Below, one piece after another: positions 1 through 7,795 of a stretch of DNA of 25,491 nt. The notes beneath the pieces were generated by a model, which searched no databases, was not told the origin of the DNA, and saw only the letters and a program-made list of their open reading frames with translations. The translations under genes and the position numbers were made by a program. Origin of the DNA: UBA1731 sp964567665 (GTDB taxonomy: Bacteria; Verrucomicrobiota; Kiritimatiellia; RFP12; UBA1067); contig CAZMNN010000036.1 in the NCBI GenBank assembly GCA_964567665.1, positions 1 to 25,491 on the forward strand. The letters run 5' to 3'. Every line of letters starts with the position of its first letter. Position 1 is the first letter of the stretch.

Positions 1-115
1 TTAGCGTTAAAATGAAATTACCCACTTCCCGCTAACAACTGCCATCTGCCAACTGGTTTGTTGTTGTATTTAACGCAAAGAGCGCAAAGAGAACGCAGAG
101 GACGCAAAGTTTTTT
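1..115 (+). repeat. Left-truncated copy of an inverted-repeat-bounded element
   Basis: Bases 1-115 repeat, with small differences, bases 334-443: both run from ttagcgttaaaat through a shared core (ctgccaactggtttgttgt) to a purine-rich tail beginning tttaacgcaaag and ending cgcaaagttttt. This copy has one extra 9-nt gcgcaaaga unit in the tail. Its left inverted repeat would lie outside the window. No protein is credible here; the reading frame crossing it on the minus strand is made of repeat sequence. Confidence 0.8.
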
Positions 116-300
116 GGGAATAGGATTGAACGGATTTAGGGGGGTGATTATTGTCCGTGCTTCGCGCAGGGCAGTTTCAGCCGAAAGAAATTTGCGCCTC
201 TGCGTGCGGCATAAACTCCCCAGAATCGAAGAATCTACCCACTGCCAATTGATTGGTAATGGGCAGTGGACAGACAGGTAAAAAACAATAACCCAATCCA
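116..300. other. Non-coding spacer between two repeat copies, with a hairpin
   Basis: No gene is visible. Around 191-209 there is a further fragment (tttgcgcctctgcgtg) resembling the reverse complement of the acgcaaag/acgcagag tails, possibly a third, decayed half-element. Bases 239-246 (ccactgcc) pair with 262-269 (ggcagtgg), and the loop contains the shorter self-complementary ccaattgattgg. The spacer looks like old repeat debris. Confidence 0.5.
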
Positions 301-443
301 AAAACTTTGCGTTCTTCGCGCCCCTTTGCGCCCTTAGCGTTAAAATAAAATTACCCACTGCCCTGCCCGCTAACAAATGTCATCTGCCAACTGGTTTGTT
401 GTTGTATTTAACGCAAAGAGAACGCAGAGGACGCAAAGTTTTT
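301..443 (+). repeat. Complete MITE-like or BIME-like element with imperfect terminal inverted repeats
   Basis: The left end (301-345, aaaactttgcg ... gcgttaaaa) is an imperfect reverse complement of the right end (407-443, tttaacgcaaag ... gcaaagttttt). The core between them, about 60 bp, is shared with the copy at 1-115. The element encodes nothing. Arrays of 'acgcaaag/acgcagag' units occur between genes in many bacterial phyla, so this may be a general intergenic repeat rather than a transposon derivative. From 444 to about 560 I see nothing except the small inverted repeat atcga-aaa-tcgat at 518-530. Confidence 0.65.
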
Positions 444-560
444 GGGGCGGGATATTGGTTTGAGGGGTTGTTTTTGCCAGTCTATCCACTATTCACTATC
501 AACTAACATTTGCCGGAATCGAAAATCGATGAATGTATCGGCACACGTTCGCATTTCATA

Positions 561-575
561 TGGTAAAATAACGGC
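561..575 (+). promoter_or_regulatory. Extended -10 promoter, predicted leaderless start for the GH97 gene
   Basis: TGG-TAAAAT at 561-569 is followed by only six bases before the ATG at 576. With the usual spacing of about 7 nt from -10 to transcription start, the mRNA would begin at or next to the ATG, and no Shine-Dalgarno sequence is present. A weak -35-like tcggca lies at 538-543, a 20-bp spacer. Confidence 0.5.
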
Positions 576-2579
576 ATGAAAAAAACTGTCTTCATGATGT
601 TGGGCGCGGCTGCGGTCGCGGGGTGCTGTCTGATGCCGGGGGCGAACAAGCCTTACGTCAGCGCAGAATGCGGTGAAAACGAAATCCGTCTTTATCCGAG
701 TCCGGTGGCCTATGAGGTTGTGCGGAACGGCAAGACGCTTGTCGCGAAGACGCCGATAGGGCTGACGCTGGACGGCGTATGTCTTGCGAAGGATGCGAAG
801 CTCGTGAAGAGCGAGTCGCGGACGCTTTCCGGCACGGTGGCGACGCCGGTGTACAAGAAAGGTTCCGTAGACCTTTCCGGCAGAGAGGCGTACGCGGATT
901 TCGGAGACTGGGGCGTCCGTCTCGTCGCCCGCAAGGACGGCGTGGCCTATCGCATTGAACTCAAGAAGGGCGGCACGATAGAGAGCGAATGTGCGGGCGT
1001 GACGATTCCGTCGAAGGACGCGAAGTGCTGGTTCAACCGCACAAAGAACATCGGCTGCGAAGAGACGATTCCGGAAGCGGCGGCATCCGGCGCATTGGCG
1101 ACAGATGCGAAGAAGGTGATATATCTGCCGTTCGTATACTGCGTGGACGGACAGACCGTCGCGGTGAGCGAGTCGGACATCCACGAATATCCGATCTGGA
1201 ACTTCAAGGCGGTCGAGCAGACCGATGCGGGCGTGAAGCTCACCGGCACGTTCGACGGCTATCCCAAGAAAACCGAGCGCGTCGGTGGATGGGGCAATGC
1301 CCACAACCTGAAGAGCGGTGGCCGCTGGGTGCGGATCACAGAGCACGAGAACTTCCTCGTCAAGGCGGCCGGTGCGCGGACGCTGCCGTGGCGCGAGTTC
1401 ATGCTTGCCGATTCCCCCGCGAAACTCTGCGAGGCCGATCTGACGTTCGCGCTGGCGACGCCGGCGGCGAAGGGATGCGACTTCTCGTGGGTCAAGCCTG
1501 GCAAGGTGGCCTGGGACTGGTGGAACTGCTTTGACAACCAGGGCGACAAGGGCTGCAACACGAAGACGTACGAACGCTTCATCGACTTCGCCCAGAAGAC
1601 GGGTGTCGAGTACGTGATCTTCGACGAGGGATGGAGCGAGTCGCTCAACATCTGGAAGTTCCACAAGGACGTTGACGTTCCGCACCTCATCAAGTATGCC
1701 AACGAACGTGGCGTGGGCATCATCCTGTGGATGGCATGGGCGCAGGTGTACGGCGAAGAGGCGAAGGTGGCCGAGCATTTCGCGAAACTCGGCGCCAAGG
1801 GCTTCAAGGTCGATTTCATGGATCGCGGCGACGCCGAGATTGCGGTCTTCCTCGAGAAGTTCGCGGCGGAATGTGCGAAGCAGAAGATGCTCGTGGACTA
1901 CCACGGCGCGTATCGCCCGGTGGGTCTGAGCCGCACATATCCGAACATCCTCAACTACGAGGGAATCCACGGTCTTGAGCAGATGAAGTGGTACAAGAGC
2001 GAGCGCGACAGGAGCATGATGGCGAACGATGTCCGTGCGTTCTTCCTCCGTCTGTCCGCCGGTCCGATGGACTACACTCCAGGTGCGATGCTCAACCACA
2101 AGTTCGGCACGTACAGCTCGTCCGGCTCTGGCGACGTCAAGCCCGGTTCCGTCGGTACACGCTGCCGCCAGATGGCGATGATGTCCATGTACGAGGCGCC
2201 GCTGCAGATGCTCTGCGACAGTCCGACGAACTACGAGAAGAACATGGAGTGCTTCACGTACATGGCCGCCGTGCCGGTCGTGTGGGAAAACACCGTCGGA
2301 CTTCCCGGCTGCCCTGACACGATGGCCGCCGTTGCGCGACAGGCGAAGGACGGCTCCTGGTATGCGGCCGGCATCACGAACATCGAAGCCCGCGACTACG
2401 AGCTGCCGACTTGCTTCCTCGGCTCTGGTGTGTGGAAGACCGAAATCTTCCGTGACGCCCCGGATGCCGCCGAGCATCCGACGAAATACGTCCACGAGAC
2501 GAAGACAGTCAAGGCGGGCGACAGGATGTCGTTCCGCATGGCGCCTGGCGGCGGGTTCACCGTGCGCTTCACGAAGTAA
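576..2579 (+). CDS. Glycoside hydrolase family 97 lipoprotein (alpha-galactosidase/alpha-glucosidase type)
   Basis: This 667-residue protein has a lipoprotein signal: a short KK n-region, a hydrophobic stretch and the lipobox VAGC with Cys17, so it should be anchored in a membrane facing the periplasm or surface. The layout fits GH97: N-terminal beta-sandwich, central (beta/alpha)8 barrel at roughly residues 300-570, C-terminal beta domain. The barrel contains DWWNCFDNQG, VIFDEGW and KVDFMDRGD; Asp413 in the last motif matches the nucleophile position of retaining GH97 enzymes (Asp415 in BtGH97b, an alpha-galactosidase). Glu462 and Glu468 in YEGIHGLEQ are candidates for the acid/base. The family releases alpha-linked Gal or Glc from oligosaccharides. 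Retaining mechanism and galactose specificity are inferred from that Asp. The gene stands alone behind a repeat region, with its own promoter and a terminator. Confidence 0.9.
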   Translation: MKKTVFMMLGAAAVAGCCLMPGANKPYVSAECGENEIRLYPSPVAYEVVRNGKTLVAKTPIGLTLDGVCLAKDAKLVKSESRTLSGTVATPVYKKGSVDLSGREAYADFGDWGVRLVARKDGVAYRIELKKGGTIESECAGVTIPSKDAKCWFNRTKNIGCEETIPEAAASGALATDAKKVIYLPFVYCVDGQTVAVSESDIHEYPIWNFKAVEQTDAGVKLTGTFDGYPKKTERVGGWGNAHNLKSGGRWVRITEHENFLVKAAGARTLPWREFMLADSPAKLCEADLTFALATPAAKGCDFSWVKPGKVAWDWWNCFDNQGDKGCNTKTYERFIDFAQKTGVEYVIFDEGWSESLNIWKFHKDVDVPHLIKYANERGVGIILWMAWAQVYGEEAKVAEHFAKLGAKGFKVDFMDRGDAEIAVFLEKFAAECAKQKMLVDYHGAYRPVGLSRTYPNILNYEGIHGLEQMKWYKSERDRSMMANDVRAFFLRLSAGPMDYTPGAMLNHKFGTYSSSGSGDVKPGSVGTRCRQMAMMSMYEAPLQMLCDSPTNYEKNMECFTYMAAVPVVWENTVGLPGCPDTMAAVARQAKDGSWYAAGITNIEARDYELPTCFLGSGVWKTEIFRDAPDAAEHPTKYVHETKTVKAGDRMSFRMAPGGGFTVRFTK

Positions 2580-2586
2580 AAGGAAA

Positions 2587-2629
2587 GGCCTTCAGGTCCT
2601 GGGGATTTTCCCCGCCGGACCGGAAGGCC
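2587..2629 (+). terminator. Nested stem-loop after the GH97 gene
   Basis: ggccttc (2587-2593) pairs with gaaggcc (2623-2629), and inside it ggtcc (2595-2599) pairs with ggacc (2617-2621), with gggg/cccc around an atttt loop. There is no long T-run directly after it, so it may be an mRNA 3'-end stabiliser or part of a tandem terminator. Confidence 0.6.
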
Positions 2630-2647
2630 GATTTATCTTCTGGAACT

Positions 2648-2678
2648 ACCGCGCTCCGCATATGCAGAGCGCGGTTTT
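2648..2678 (+). terminator. Intrinsic terminator between convergent genes
   Basis: accgcgctc (2648-2656) pairs perfectly with gagcgcggt (2667-2675), followed by TTT. The 10-nt loop cgcatatgca is itself nearly palindromic. It lies in the 109-bp gap between the GH97 gene and the converging phosphotransferase gene, ten bases from the latter's stop, so it could serve both strands. Confidence 0.7.
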
Positions 2679-2688
2679 CATATGTAGA

Positions 2689-3498
2689 TCACTCGTAGTC
2701 CACAACCGAAGCCCAGTGGGTCAGGAGATCCAGGTTCTTCGGGTCGTGGAACTTCGCCGATGCCGCAGCGGCCACGATGGGCAACCACTTCTGAACGTCG
2801 GAGACCTTCGCCTTGAGCGCTTCACAGGCGATGTTCATGTACTTCTCCGCGCCGGCCATGTAGCCGGAGAGCCACAGGAGAAGGTACGTATGCGCAACGT
2901 CTGCGAGCGGATCGCCGAGGCGGACGTGCGACCAGTCGATGACGCGCCAGTCGCCCTTGGGCGTGATGATCACGTTCGTCGGGTTGAAGTCGCCGTGGCA
3001 GAGGGACTTGCCGCGCGGCAGCGACTGTAGCTTTACGTGCAGATCGTAGCGCGTCTCCTTCGGAAGAGGGGAGGCGGAGATCAGCTTGTCGAGCTTGTCG
3101 CTGAGGTTGCCCATGCGCTCGGAGGTCTTCGAGAAGATCTCGCACTGGATTGCGACGAACTGCTTGAGGTACTTGGTGATGTTCTTCCTGTCCTTGAGCA
3201 TCACGCTTGCCAGCGTCTCGCCCTCGACCCATTCACGGCGGATGCACCAGTGGTCGCGGATCTTGAGCACTTCAAGGACCTTGGCGACGGGAAGGCCGGT
3301 TTCGGCGGCCCTCGACTCGTTCATCGCCTCGTTCAGGACTGCGGACACCTTGTACTCGTGGTCGAATATCTTGAGGACGGTGCCCTTGTCCTTGACGACT
3401 ACCTTGTGGGCGCGTTCAAGAAGCACGTTATCCTTCTTTGCCTTTTCAGGCGCCGCCTTGGGGGCGGCTTTCTTCACTGTAGGCTTTTTCGCTTTCAT
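2689..3498 (-). CDS. Phosphotransferase of the aminoglycoside/choline kinase (APH, PF01636) superfamily
   Basis: This 269-residue protein has the eukaryotic-like small-molecule kinase core. HGDFNPTN at 168-175 (catalytic Asp170) is followed by VIDWSHVRLGDPLADVA (metal-binding Asp188). The N-lobe includes VLKIF and RREWVEGETL. The first 23 residues are a Lys/Ala/Pro-rich tail, unusual for the family and probably disordered. An AGGAG Shine-Dalgarno precedes the ATG. The gene begins 23 bp after the adhE stop on the same strand, so the two are likely co-transcribed. The family phosphorylates hydroxyls of small molecules such as choline, sugars, amino acids or aminoglycosides; the substrate cannot be read from sequence. 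Linkage to adhE argues for a metabolic role over antibiotic resistance, but this is only inference. Confidence 0.85.
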   Translation of the reverse strand: MKAKKPTVKKAAPKAAPEKAKKDNVLLERAHKVVVKDKGTVLKIFDHEYKVSAVLNEAMNESRAAETGLPVAKVLEVLKIRDHWCIRREWVEGETLASVMLKDRKNITKYLKQFVAIQCEIFSKTSERMGNLSDKLDKLISASPLPKETRYDLHVKLQSLPRGKSLCHGDFNPTNVIITPKGDWRVIDWSHVRLGDPLADVAHTYLLLWLSGYMAGAEKYMNIACEALKAKVSDVQKWLPIVAAAASAKFHDPKNLDLLTHWASVVDYE

Positions 3499-3521
3499 GT
3501 GGCTGTCTCCTGAATTTCGGT

Positions 3522-6158
3522 TTACACGTTCTCATGCTTGCCGTAGTAGGCGTTGAGATACATCTGCTTGATTTCGCTCATCAGCGGGTAGCGCGGGTTC
3601 GCGCCGGTGCACTGATCGTCGAAGGCCTGCTCCGTCATCGCGTCGAGGCGGGCAAGGAAATCCTTCTCGTCCGGAACGTAGTCGCGGATCGTGGGCTTGA
3701 TGCCGATGCGCTTCTGCAGGTCGCGGATGGCCTTGATGAAGTTCTCGAACTTCTCGCCCTTGGACTTGCCGTCGATTCCGAGTTCATCGGCGATTTCGAG
3801 GTAGCGCTCAAGCGTATGGGGGTGGTCATACTGCGGGAACGTACCCATCTTGCGCGGCACGGGATCGGCGTTGAAGCGAAGCACCTCCTCCATCATGAGC
3901 GCATTGGCGATGCCGTGCGGGATGTGGTGGAACGCGCCGAGCTTGTGGGCCATGGAGTGCATCACGCCGAGAAACGCATTCGCGAACGCCATGCCGGCCA
4001 TCGTGGCTGCGTTGGCCATCTTTTCGCGGGCGACCGGATTTCTCGTCTTCGACACAGCGGCGTCGTAGCACTGCGGAAGATACTTGAAGATCGTCTGGAG
4101 GGCGCGGATCGCGAGACCGTCGGTGTAGTCGGTGGCGAGCATCGAGGCATAGGCCTCAAGCGCGTGGGAGACTGCGTCGATGCCGGATGCGCTCGTAAGT
4201 CCGGGAGGCGCATCCATCTGCATGTCGGCGTCCACGATGGCCATCTTGGGCATAAGCTCGTAGTCCGCAAGCGGATACTTGACGCCCGACCTTTCGTCCG
4301 TGATCACGGCGAACGGCGTGACTTCGGATCCCGTTCCGGCGGATGTCGGAACGCAGATGAAGTAGGCCTTTTCGCCCATCTTCGGGAACGTGTAGACGCG
4401 CTTGCGGATGTCCATGAAGCGCATGGCCATGTCCATGAAGTCCACTTCCGGGTGCTCGTAGAGAACCCACATGATCTTCGCGGCGTCCATCGCGGAGCCG
4501 CCGCCGACGGCGATGATCACGTCCGGCTTGAATCCGGCCATGAGCTTTGCGCCTTCCTTTGCGCAGGCGAGCGTCGGATCGGGGGCGACGTTCGAGAAGG
4601 TCGTGAACATGATGCCCTGCTTCTCGAGCGACTTCTCTATGGCCTTCGTGTAGCCGTTCGCGTAGAGGAAGGAGTCCGTCACGATGAACGCCTTCTTCTT
4701 GCCCATCACTTCGCCGAGCTCGCGGAGCGCGACCGTGAGGCAGCCCTTCTTCTGGTACACCTTTTCAGGCGCACGGAACCACAGCATGTTTTCCCTTCTC
4801 ATGGCTACCGTCTTGATGTTGATAAGATGTTTTACTCCGACGTTTTCGCTCACAGAGTTGCCGCCCCACGAACCGCAGCCGAGCGTCAGCGACGGGGTGA
4901 GCATGAAGTTGTAGATGTCGCCGATGCCGCCCTGCGAGCTGGGCGTGTTGACGAGAATGCGGCAGGTCTTCATCCTGGATGCGAATTCGTCAAGCTTCGC
5001 CTTTTCGTTGACGGCGTCGAGGTAGATGGACGAGGTGTGCCCGTATCCGCCGTCCGCAACGAGCCGTTCGGCCTTTGCGAAAGCATCCTTGATGTCGCTT
5101 GCGCGATACATGGCGAGCACGGGGGAGAGCTTCTCGTGGGCGAACTCCTCGGAGAGCTCCACGCTCTCGACTTCGCCGATGAGGATCTTCGTGTCGCTGT
5201 CTACGTCGAATCCGGCGAGCTTTGCGATCGTGACCGGCTTCTGCCCGACGATCTTGGCGTTCAGAGCGCCGTTGATGAGGATGGTCTTGCGCGTCTTGTT
5301 GAGCTCAGGTGCGCTCAGGAAATGGCATCCCATCTTGCGGAAGAGGGACTTCACCTCGTCGTATACGCTGTCAAGCACGATCACGCTCTGTTCAGAGGCG
5401 CAGATCATGCCGTTGTCGAACGTCTTGGAGTGGATGATCGAGCTGACGGCGAGCGTAAGGTCAGCGGTGTCGTCAATGATGGCGGGGGTGTTGCCCGCGC
5501 CGACGCCGACGGCAGGGGTGCCGGACGAATACGCGGCCTTGACCATGCCGGGACCGCCCGTCGCGAGAATGATGTCGGCTTCGCGCATCAGATAGTTCGT
5601 CTTGGGAAGCGACGGTGCCTCAATCCATCCGATGATGTCCTCAGGTGCGCCGGCCTTGACCGCCGCCTCAAGGACGACTTTCGCCGCCGCAATCGTCGAA
5701 CCCTTTGCGCGCGGATGCGGGCTTATCACGATGCCGTTGCGCGTCTTCAGGGCGATGAGCGTCTTGAAGATGGCCGTGGACGTCGGGTTTGTGGTGGGGA
5801 TCACCGCGCCGACCACGCCGATAGGCTCGGCGATCTTCTCGATTCCCATCGCCTCATTCGTCTCAAGCACTCCGCACGTCTTGGTGTGCTTGTATGCGTT
5901 GTATATGTACTCGGCGGCGTAGTGGTTCTTGATTACCTTGTCCTCGACGACGCCCATGCCCGTCTCCGCGACGGCCATCTTCGCCAAAGGAATGCGCTGG
6001 CAGTTGGCAGCGAGCGCAGCGGCAGCAAAAATCGCATCAACCTGTTCCTGTGTGTAGGAGGCATACTTGCGCTGTGCAGCGCGTACCTTCTTCAGCGTCT
6101 CCTCAAGGTCTGCGACCGGGTTCTCCCCGACTGCCGCACCAATTGCTTCTGTGCTCAT
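3522..6158 (-). CDS. adhE: Bifunctional acetaldehyde-CoA/alcohol dehydrogenase
   Basis: This 878-residue protein matches the usual AdhE length (about 870-890) and two-domain order. The N-terminal CoA-acylating aldehyde dehydrogenase has its catalytic Cys253 in GMICASEQS. The C-terminal iron-dependent alcohol dehydrogenase has the NAD-binding GGGSAMDAAK (553-561) and the iron ligands Asp661 and His665 (DAVSHALEAY), His734 (HSMAH) and His748 (HIPHG). It reduces acetyl-CoA to acetaldehyde and then ethanol with two NADH, regenerating NAD+ in fermentation, and normally assembles into cytoplasmic spirosome filaments. I chose the ATG at 6158 (MSTEAIG): the in-frame TTG at 6185 abuts GGAGG with no spacing. 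The start is therefore slightly uncertain, since GGAGG lies 24 nt from the ATG. A strong promoter precedes it, and the APH-like gene follows in the same operon. Confidence 0.95.
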   Translation of the reverse strand: MSTEAIGAAVGENPVADLEETLKKVRAAQRKYASYTQEQVDAIFAAAALAANCQRIPLAKMAVAETGMGVVEDKVIKNHYAAEYIYNAYKHTKTCGVLETNEAMGIEKIAEPIGVVGAVIPTTNPTSTAIFKTLIALKTRNGIVISPHPRAKGSTIAAAKVVLEAAVKAGAPEDIIGWIEAPSLPKTNYLMREADIILATGGPGMVKAAYSSGTPAVGVGAGNTPAIIDDTADLTLAVSSIIHSKTFDNGMICASEQSVIVLDSVYDEVKSLFRKMGCHFLSAPELNKTRKTILINGALNAKIVGQKPVTIAKLAGFDVDSDTKILIGEVESVELSEEFAHEKLSPVLAMYRASDIKDAFAKAERLVADGGYGHTSSIYLDAVNEKAKLDEFASRMKTCRILVNTPSSQGGIGDIYNFMLTPSLTLGCGSWGGNSVSENVGVKHLINIKTVAMRRENMLWFRAPEKVYQKKGCLTVALRELGEVMGKKKAFIVTDSFLYANGYTKAIEKSLEKQGIMFTTFSNVAPDPTLACAKEGAKLMAGFKPDVIIAVGGGSAMDAAKIMWVLYEHPEVDFMDMAMRFMDIRKRVYTFPKMGEKAYFICVPTSAGTGSEVTPFAVITDERSGVKYPLADYELMPKMAIVDADMQMDAPPGLTSASGIDAVSHALEAYASMLATDYTDGLAIRALQTIFKYLPQCYDAAVSKTRNPVAREKMANAATMAGMAFANAFLGVMHSMAHKLGAFHHIPHGIANALMMEEVLRFNADPVPRKMGTFPQYDHPHTLERYLEIADELGIDGKSKGEKFENFIKAIRDLQKRIGIKPTIRDYVPDEKDFLARLDAMTEQAFDDQCTGANPRYPLMSEIKQMYLNAYYGKHENV

Positions 6159-6220
6159 GTCTTTCTTCTTTCGTTTGTTTCCCAACCTCCGAAATCCCTA
6201 TTTCGAAGGAACGGCCGCAT

Positions 6221-6249
6221 ATTATAGCAACTCCCATAACGATATTCAA
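6221..6249 (-). promoter_or_regulatory. Sigma70-type promoter for adhE
   Basis: On the minus strand TTGAAT (6244-6249) and TATAAT (6221-6226) are separated by exactly 17 bp, and TGC precedes the -10 (extended -10). It lies 62 bp upstream of the adhE ATG and is one of the two best promoter matches in the window. Confidence 0.75.
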
Positions 6250-6311
6250 GTAGCGATATTAAAATATCTAATCAGACAATCGGACAATTTCAGATTCCGA
6301 GGCCGCAACAC

Positions 6312-6340
6312 TTGAAGTTCTCGCACCCTTTTGATACAAT
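6312..6340 (+). promoter_or_regulatory. Sigma70-type promoter for secY
   Basis: TTGAAG (6312-6317), a 17-bp spacer and TACAAT (6335-6340) preceded by TGA. Predicted transcription starts near 6347, about 36 nt before the secY ATG. It is divergent from the adhE promoter; the two -35 boxes are 62 bp apart. Confidence 0.7.
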
Positions 6341-6382
6341 CCGCGATTCGTACATCTAACAAGGATAACGGAGCAGAACAAA

Positions 6383-7777
6383 ATGGCGATGTGGAAAGGC
6401 TTTTCTAACGCATTCAGGATTCCCGAACTGCGCAAGAAAATTTTCATCACTCTGGGTCTGGTGGCGGTGTGCCGTCTCGTCTCTCAGATACCTACGCCCG
6501 GCGTGGACTGGCATACGCTTCAGCGCACAATCGAGGATATCCGCGCCTCCACGGGCGGCGGCGGCCTTTTCGACTGGTTCGAGGTCTTCACCGGCGGCGC
6601 TCTCGGGCAGTGCGCAATCGGCTTCCTCTCGATCTGGCCGTACATCTCCGCCCAGATTGTGATTCAGCTTCTCTCCTCCGTGATCCCTTCGCTTGAGAAG
6701 CTCAAGAAGGAAGGCGAGAGCGGCAGGCAGCAGCTTGCGCAGATCACGCGCTACCTCACGATCGTTCTCTGCGTGGTGCAGTCCTGGGGCATAGCCACTG
6801 CGCTCATGCATCCGCAGATGCTTTCACCGGCGTTCGGGAACGTGCAACTTGTCGTCAACCCCGGTCTCGGTTTCCAGCTGATGACAGTGGTGGGCATGAC
6901 GACCGCGTCGCTGTTCGTGATGTGGCTCGCAGACCAGATCACGACGTTCGGCATCGGCAACGGCGCGTCGCTCATCATCATGATCAACATCACGTCCCGT
7001 CTGCCTGAGGCGATCTTCTCCGCATGGGAGCGCTACTTCGGCTATAACGGCGTGGCTGCTACGCGCTCGCCGGTCGAGCTTGTGCTTCTGCTCCTCTTCG
7101 GCTTCGCCGTCGTGATGGGAACGGTTCTGCTCACGCAGGGCGTCCGCAAGGTCGTGATCCACTCCACGCGCCGCAGCGTCAGCGGCGGCGCCACCTACGG
7201 GATGCAGCAGACGTTCATGCCTCTCCGCGTGAACTACACGGGTGTGATGCCGATCATCTTCGCGCAGCCCGTCCTTCAGATCCCCGGCTTCCTCGCCCGC
7301 TACATACCGACGGACGCCACCGGTTTCATGGGATGGCTTCGCTCCTTCTTCACGCAGCTCGCAGACATGAGCAGCCCCGTGCATCTCGTCGTGTATGCCG
7401 CTTTCATCATGTTCTTCGCGTTCTTCTGGGTTGCGACGCAGTTCAACGCGATCGACATCTCCGAGAACCTCAAGAAGGACGGCTCGTACGTTCCCGGAGT
7501 GCGTCCCGGACGCGCCACCGCCGAATATCTCGATGCAGTGATGACGCGCATCACGCTCATCGGCGGCACCGGATTGCTCGTGGTCGCCCTCCTGCCGCAG
7601 GTGCTGAACGGCGCCATGCAGGTGCCGTGGGCGATCGCCTCCTTCTTCGGCGGCACGTCGCTCCTGATCATCGTGGGCGTTGCGCTTGACACCCTGCGCA
7701 TCATGGAGTCCCATCTGCTTGTGCGCAAGTACGACGGATTCCTTGCGCACGGCACTCTTCGCGGCCGCCACGGCTGA
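6383..7777 (+). CDS. secY: Protein translocase subunit SecY
   Basis: This 464-residue polytopic inner-membrane protein has about ten transmembrane helices and forms the Sec channel that exports signal-peptide proteins and inserts membrane proteins. Hallmarks are IPTPGVDW after the first helix, GGALGQCAIGFLSIWPYISAQIVIQLL (plug and TM2-3 region), the cytoplasmic loop GESGRQQLAQITRYLT, and FNAIDISENLKKDGSYVPGVRPG before the last helices. GGAG lies upstream of the ATG. It is normally found in the spc ribosomal-protein cluster after rplO, but here it has its own promoter and is followed by metabolic genes. Nothing suggests an accessory SecY2: length and motifs are standard. The ACT-domain gene starts 18 bp downstream. 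Confidence 0.96.
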   Translation: MAMWKGFSNAFRIPELRKKIFITLGLVAVCRLVSQIPTPGVDWHTLQRTIEDIRASTGGGGLFDWFEVFTGGALGQCAIGFLSIWPYISAQIVIQLLSSVIPSLEKLKKEGESGRQQLAQITRYLTIVLCVVQSWGIATALMHPQMLSPAFGNVQLVVNPGLGFQLMTVVGMTTASLFVMWLADQITTFGIGNGASLIIMINITSRLPEAIFSAWERYFGYNGVAATRSPVELVLLLLFGFAVVMGTVLLTQGVRKVVIHSTRRSVSGGATYGMQQTFMPLRVNYTGVMPIIFAQPVLQIPGFLARYIPTDATGFMGWLRSFFTQLADMSSPVHLVVYAAFIMFFAFFWVATQFNAIDISENLKKDGSYVPGVRPGRATAEYLDAVMTRITLIGGTGLLVVALLPQVLNGAMQVPWAIASFFGGTSLLIIVGVALDTLRIMESHLLVRKYDGFLAHGTLRGRHG

Positions 7778-7795
7778 TATGGGGAGCCGCACACA

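Noticed and set aside
32..376. A 114-codon minus-strand open frame in the left repeat region
   Set aside because: It is composed of the repeated acgcaaag units and spacer, spans the whole spacer between the two repeat copies, and has no recognisable protein features.
1..443. Possible CRISPR array in the acgcaaag repeats
   Set aside because: The units are irregular, there are no unique evenly sized spacers, the copies are inverted as well as direct, and no cas gene is nearby.
489..2495. A 668-codon open frame antisense to the GH97 gene
   Set aside because: It is the complement of a GC-rich coding sequence with clear GH97 motifs; its Arg/His/Val/Leu-rich translation has no domain.
2689..3498. 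Antibiotic-resistance aminoglycoside kinase
   Set aside because: Only the superfamily core is visible. The gene is co-transcribed with adhE and has no mobile-element context, so a resistance label is not justified.
6159..6185. TTG start for adhE that would add nine residues
   Set aside because: GGAGG directly abuts the TTG with no spacer, and the added MGNKRKKKD is untypical; the ATG at 6158 is preferred although its own ribosome-binding site is weak.
3534..6227. An 897-codon open frame antisense to adhE
   Set aside because: adhE carries all catalytic motifs and a strong promoter; the antisense frame is a codon-bias shadow, despite being longer than adhE itself.
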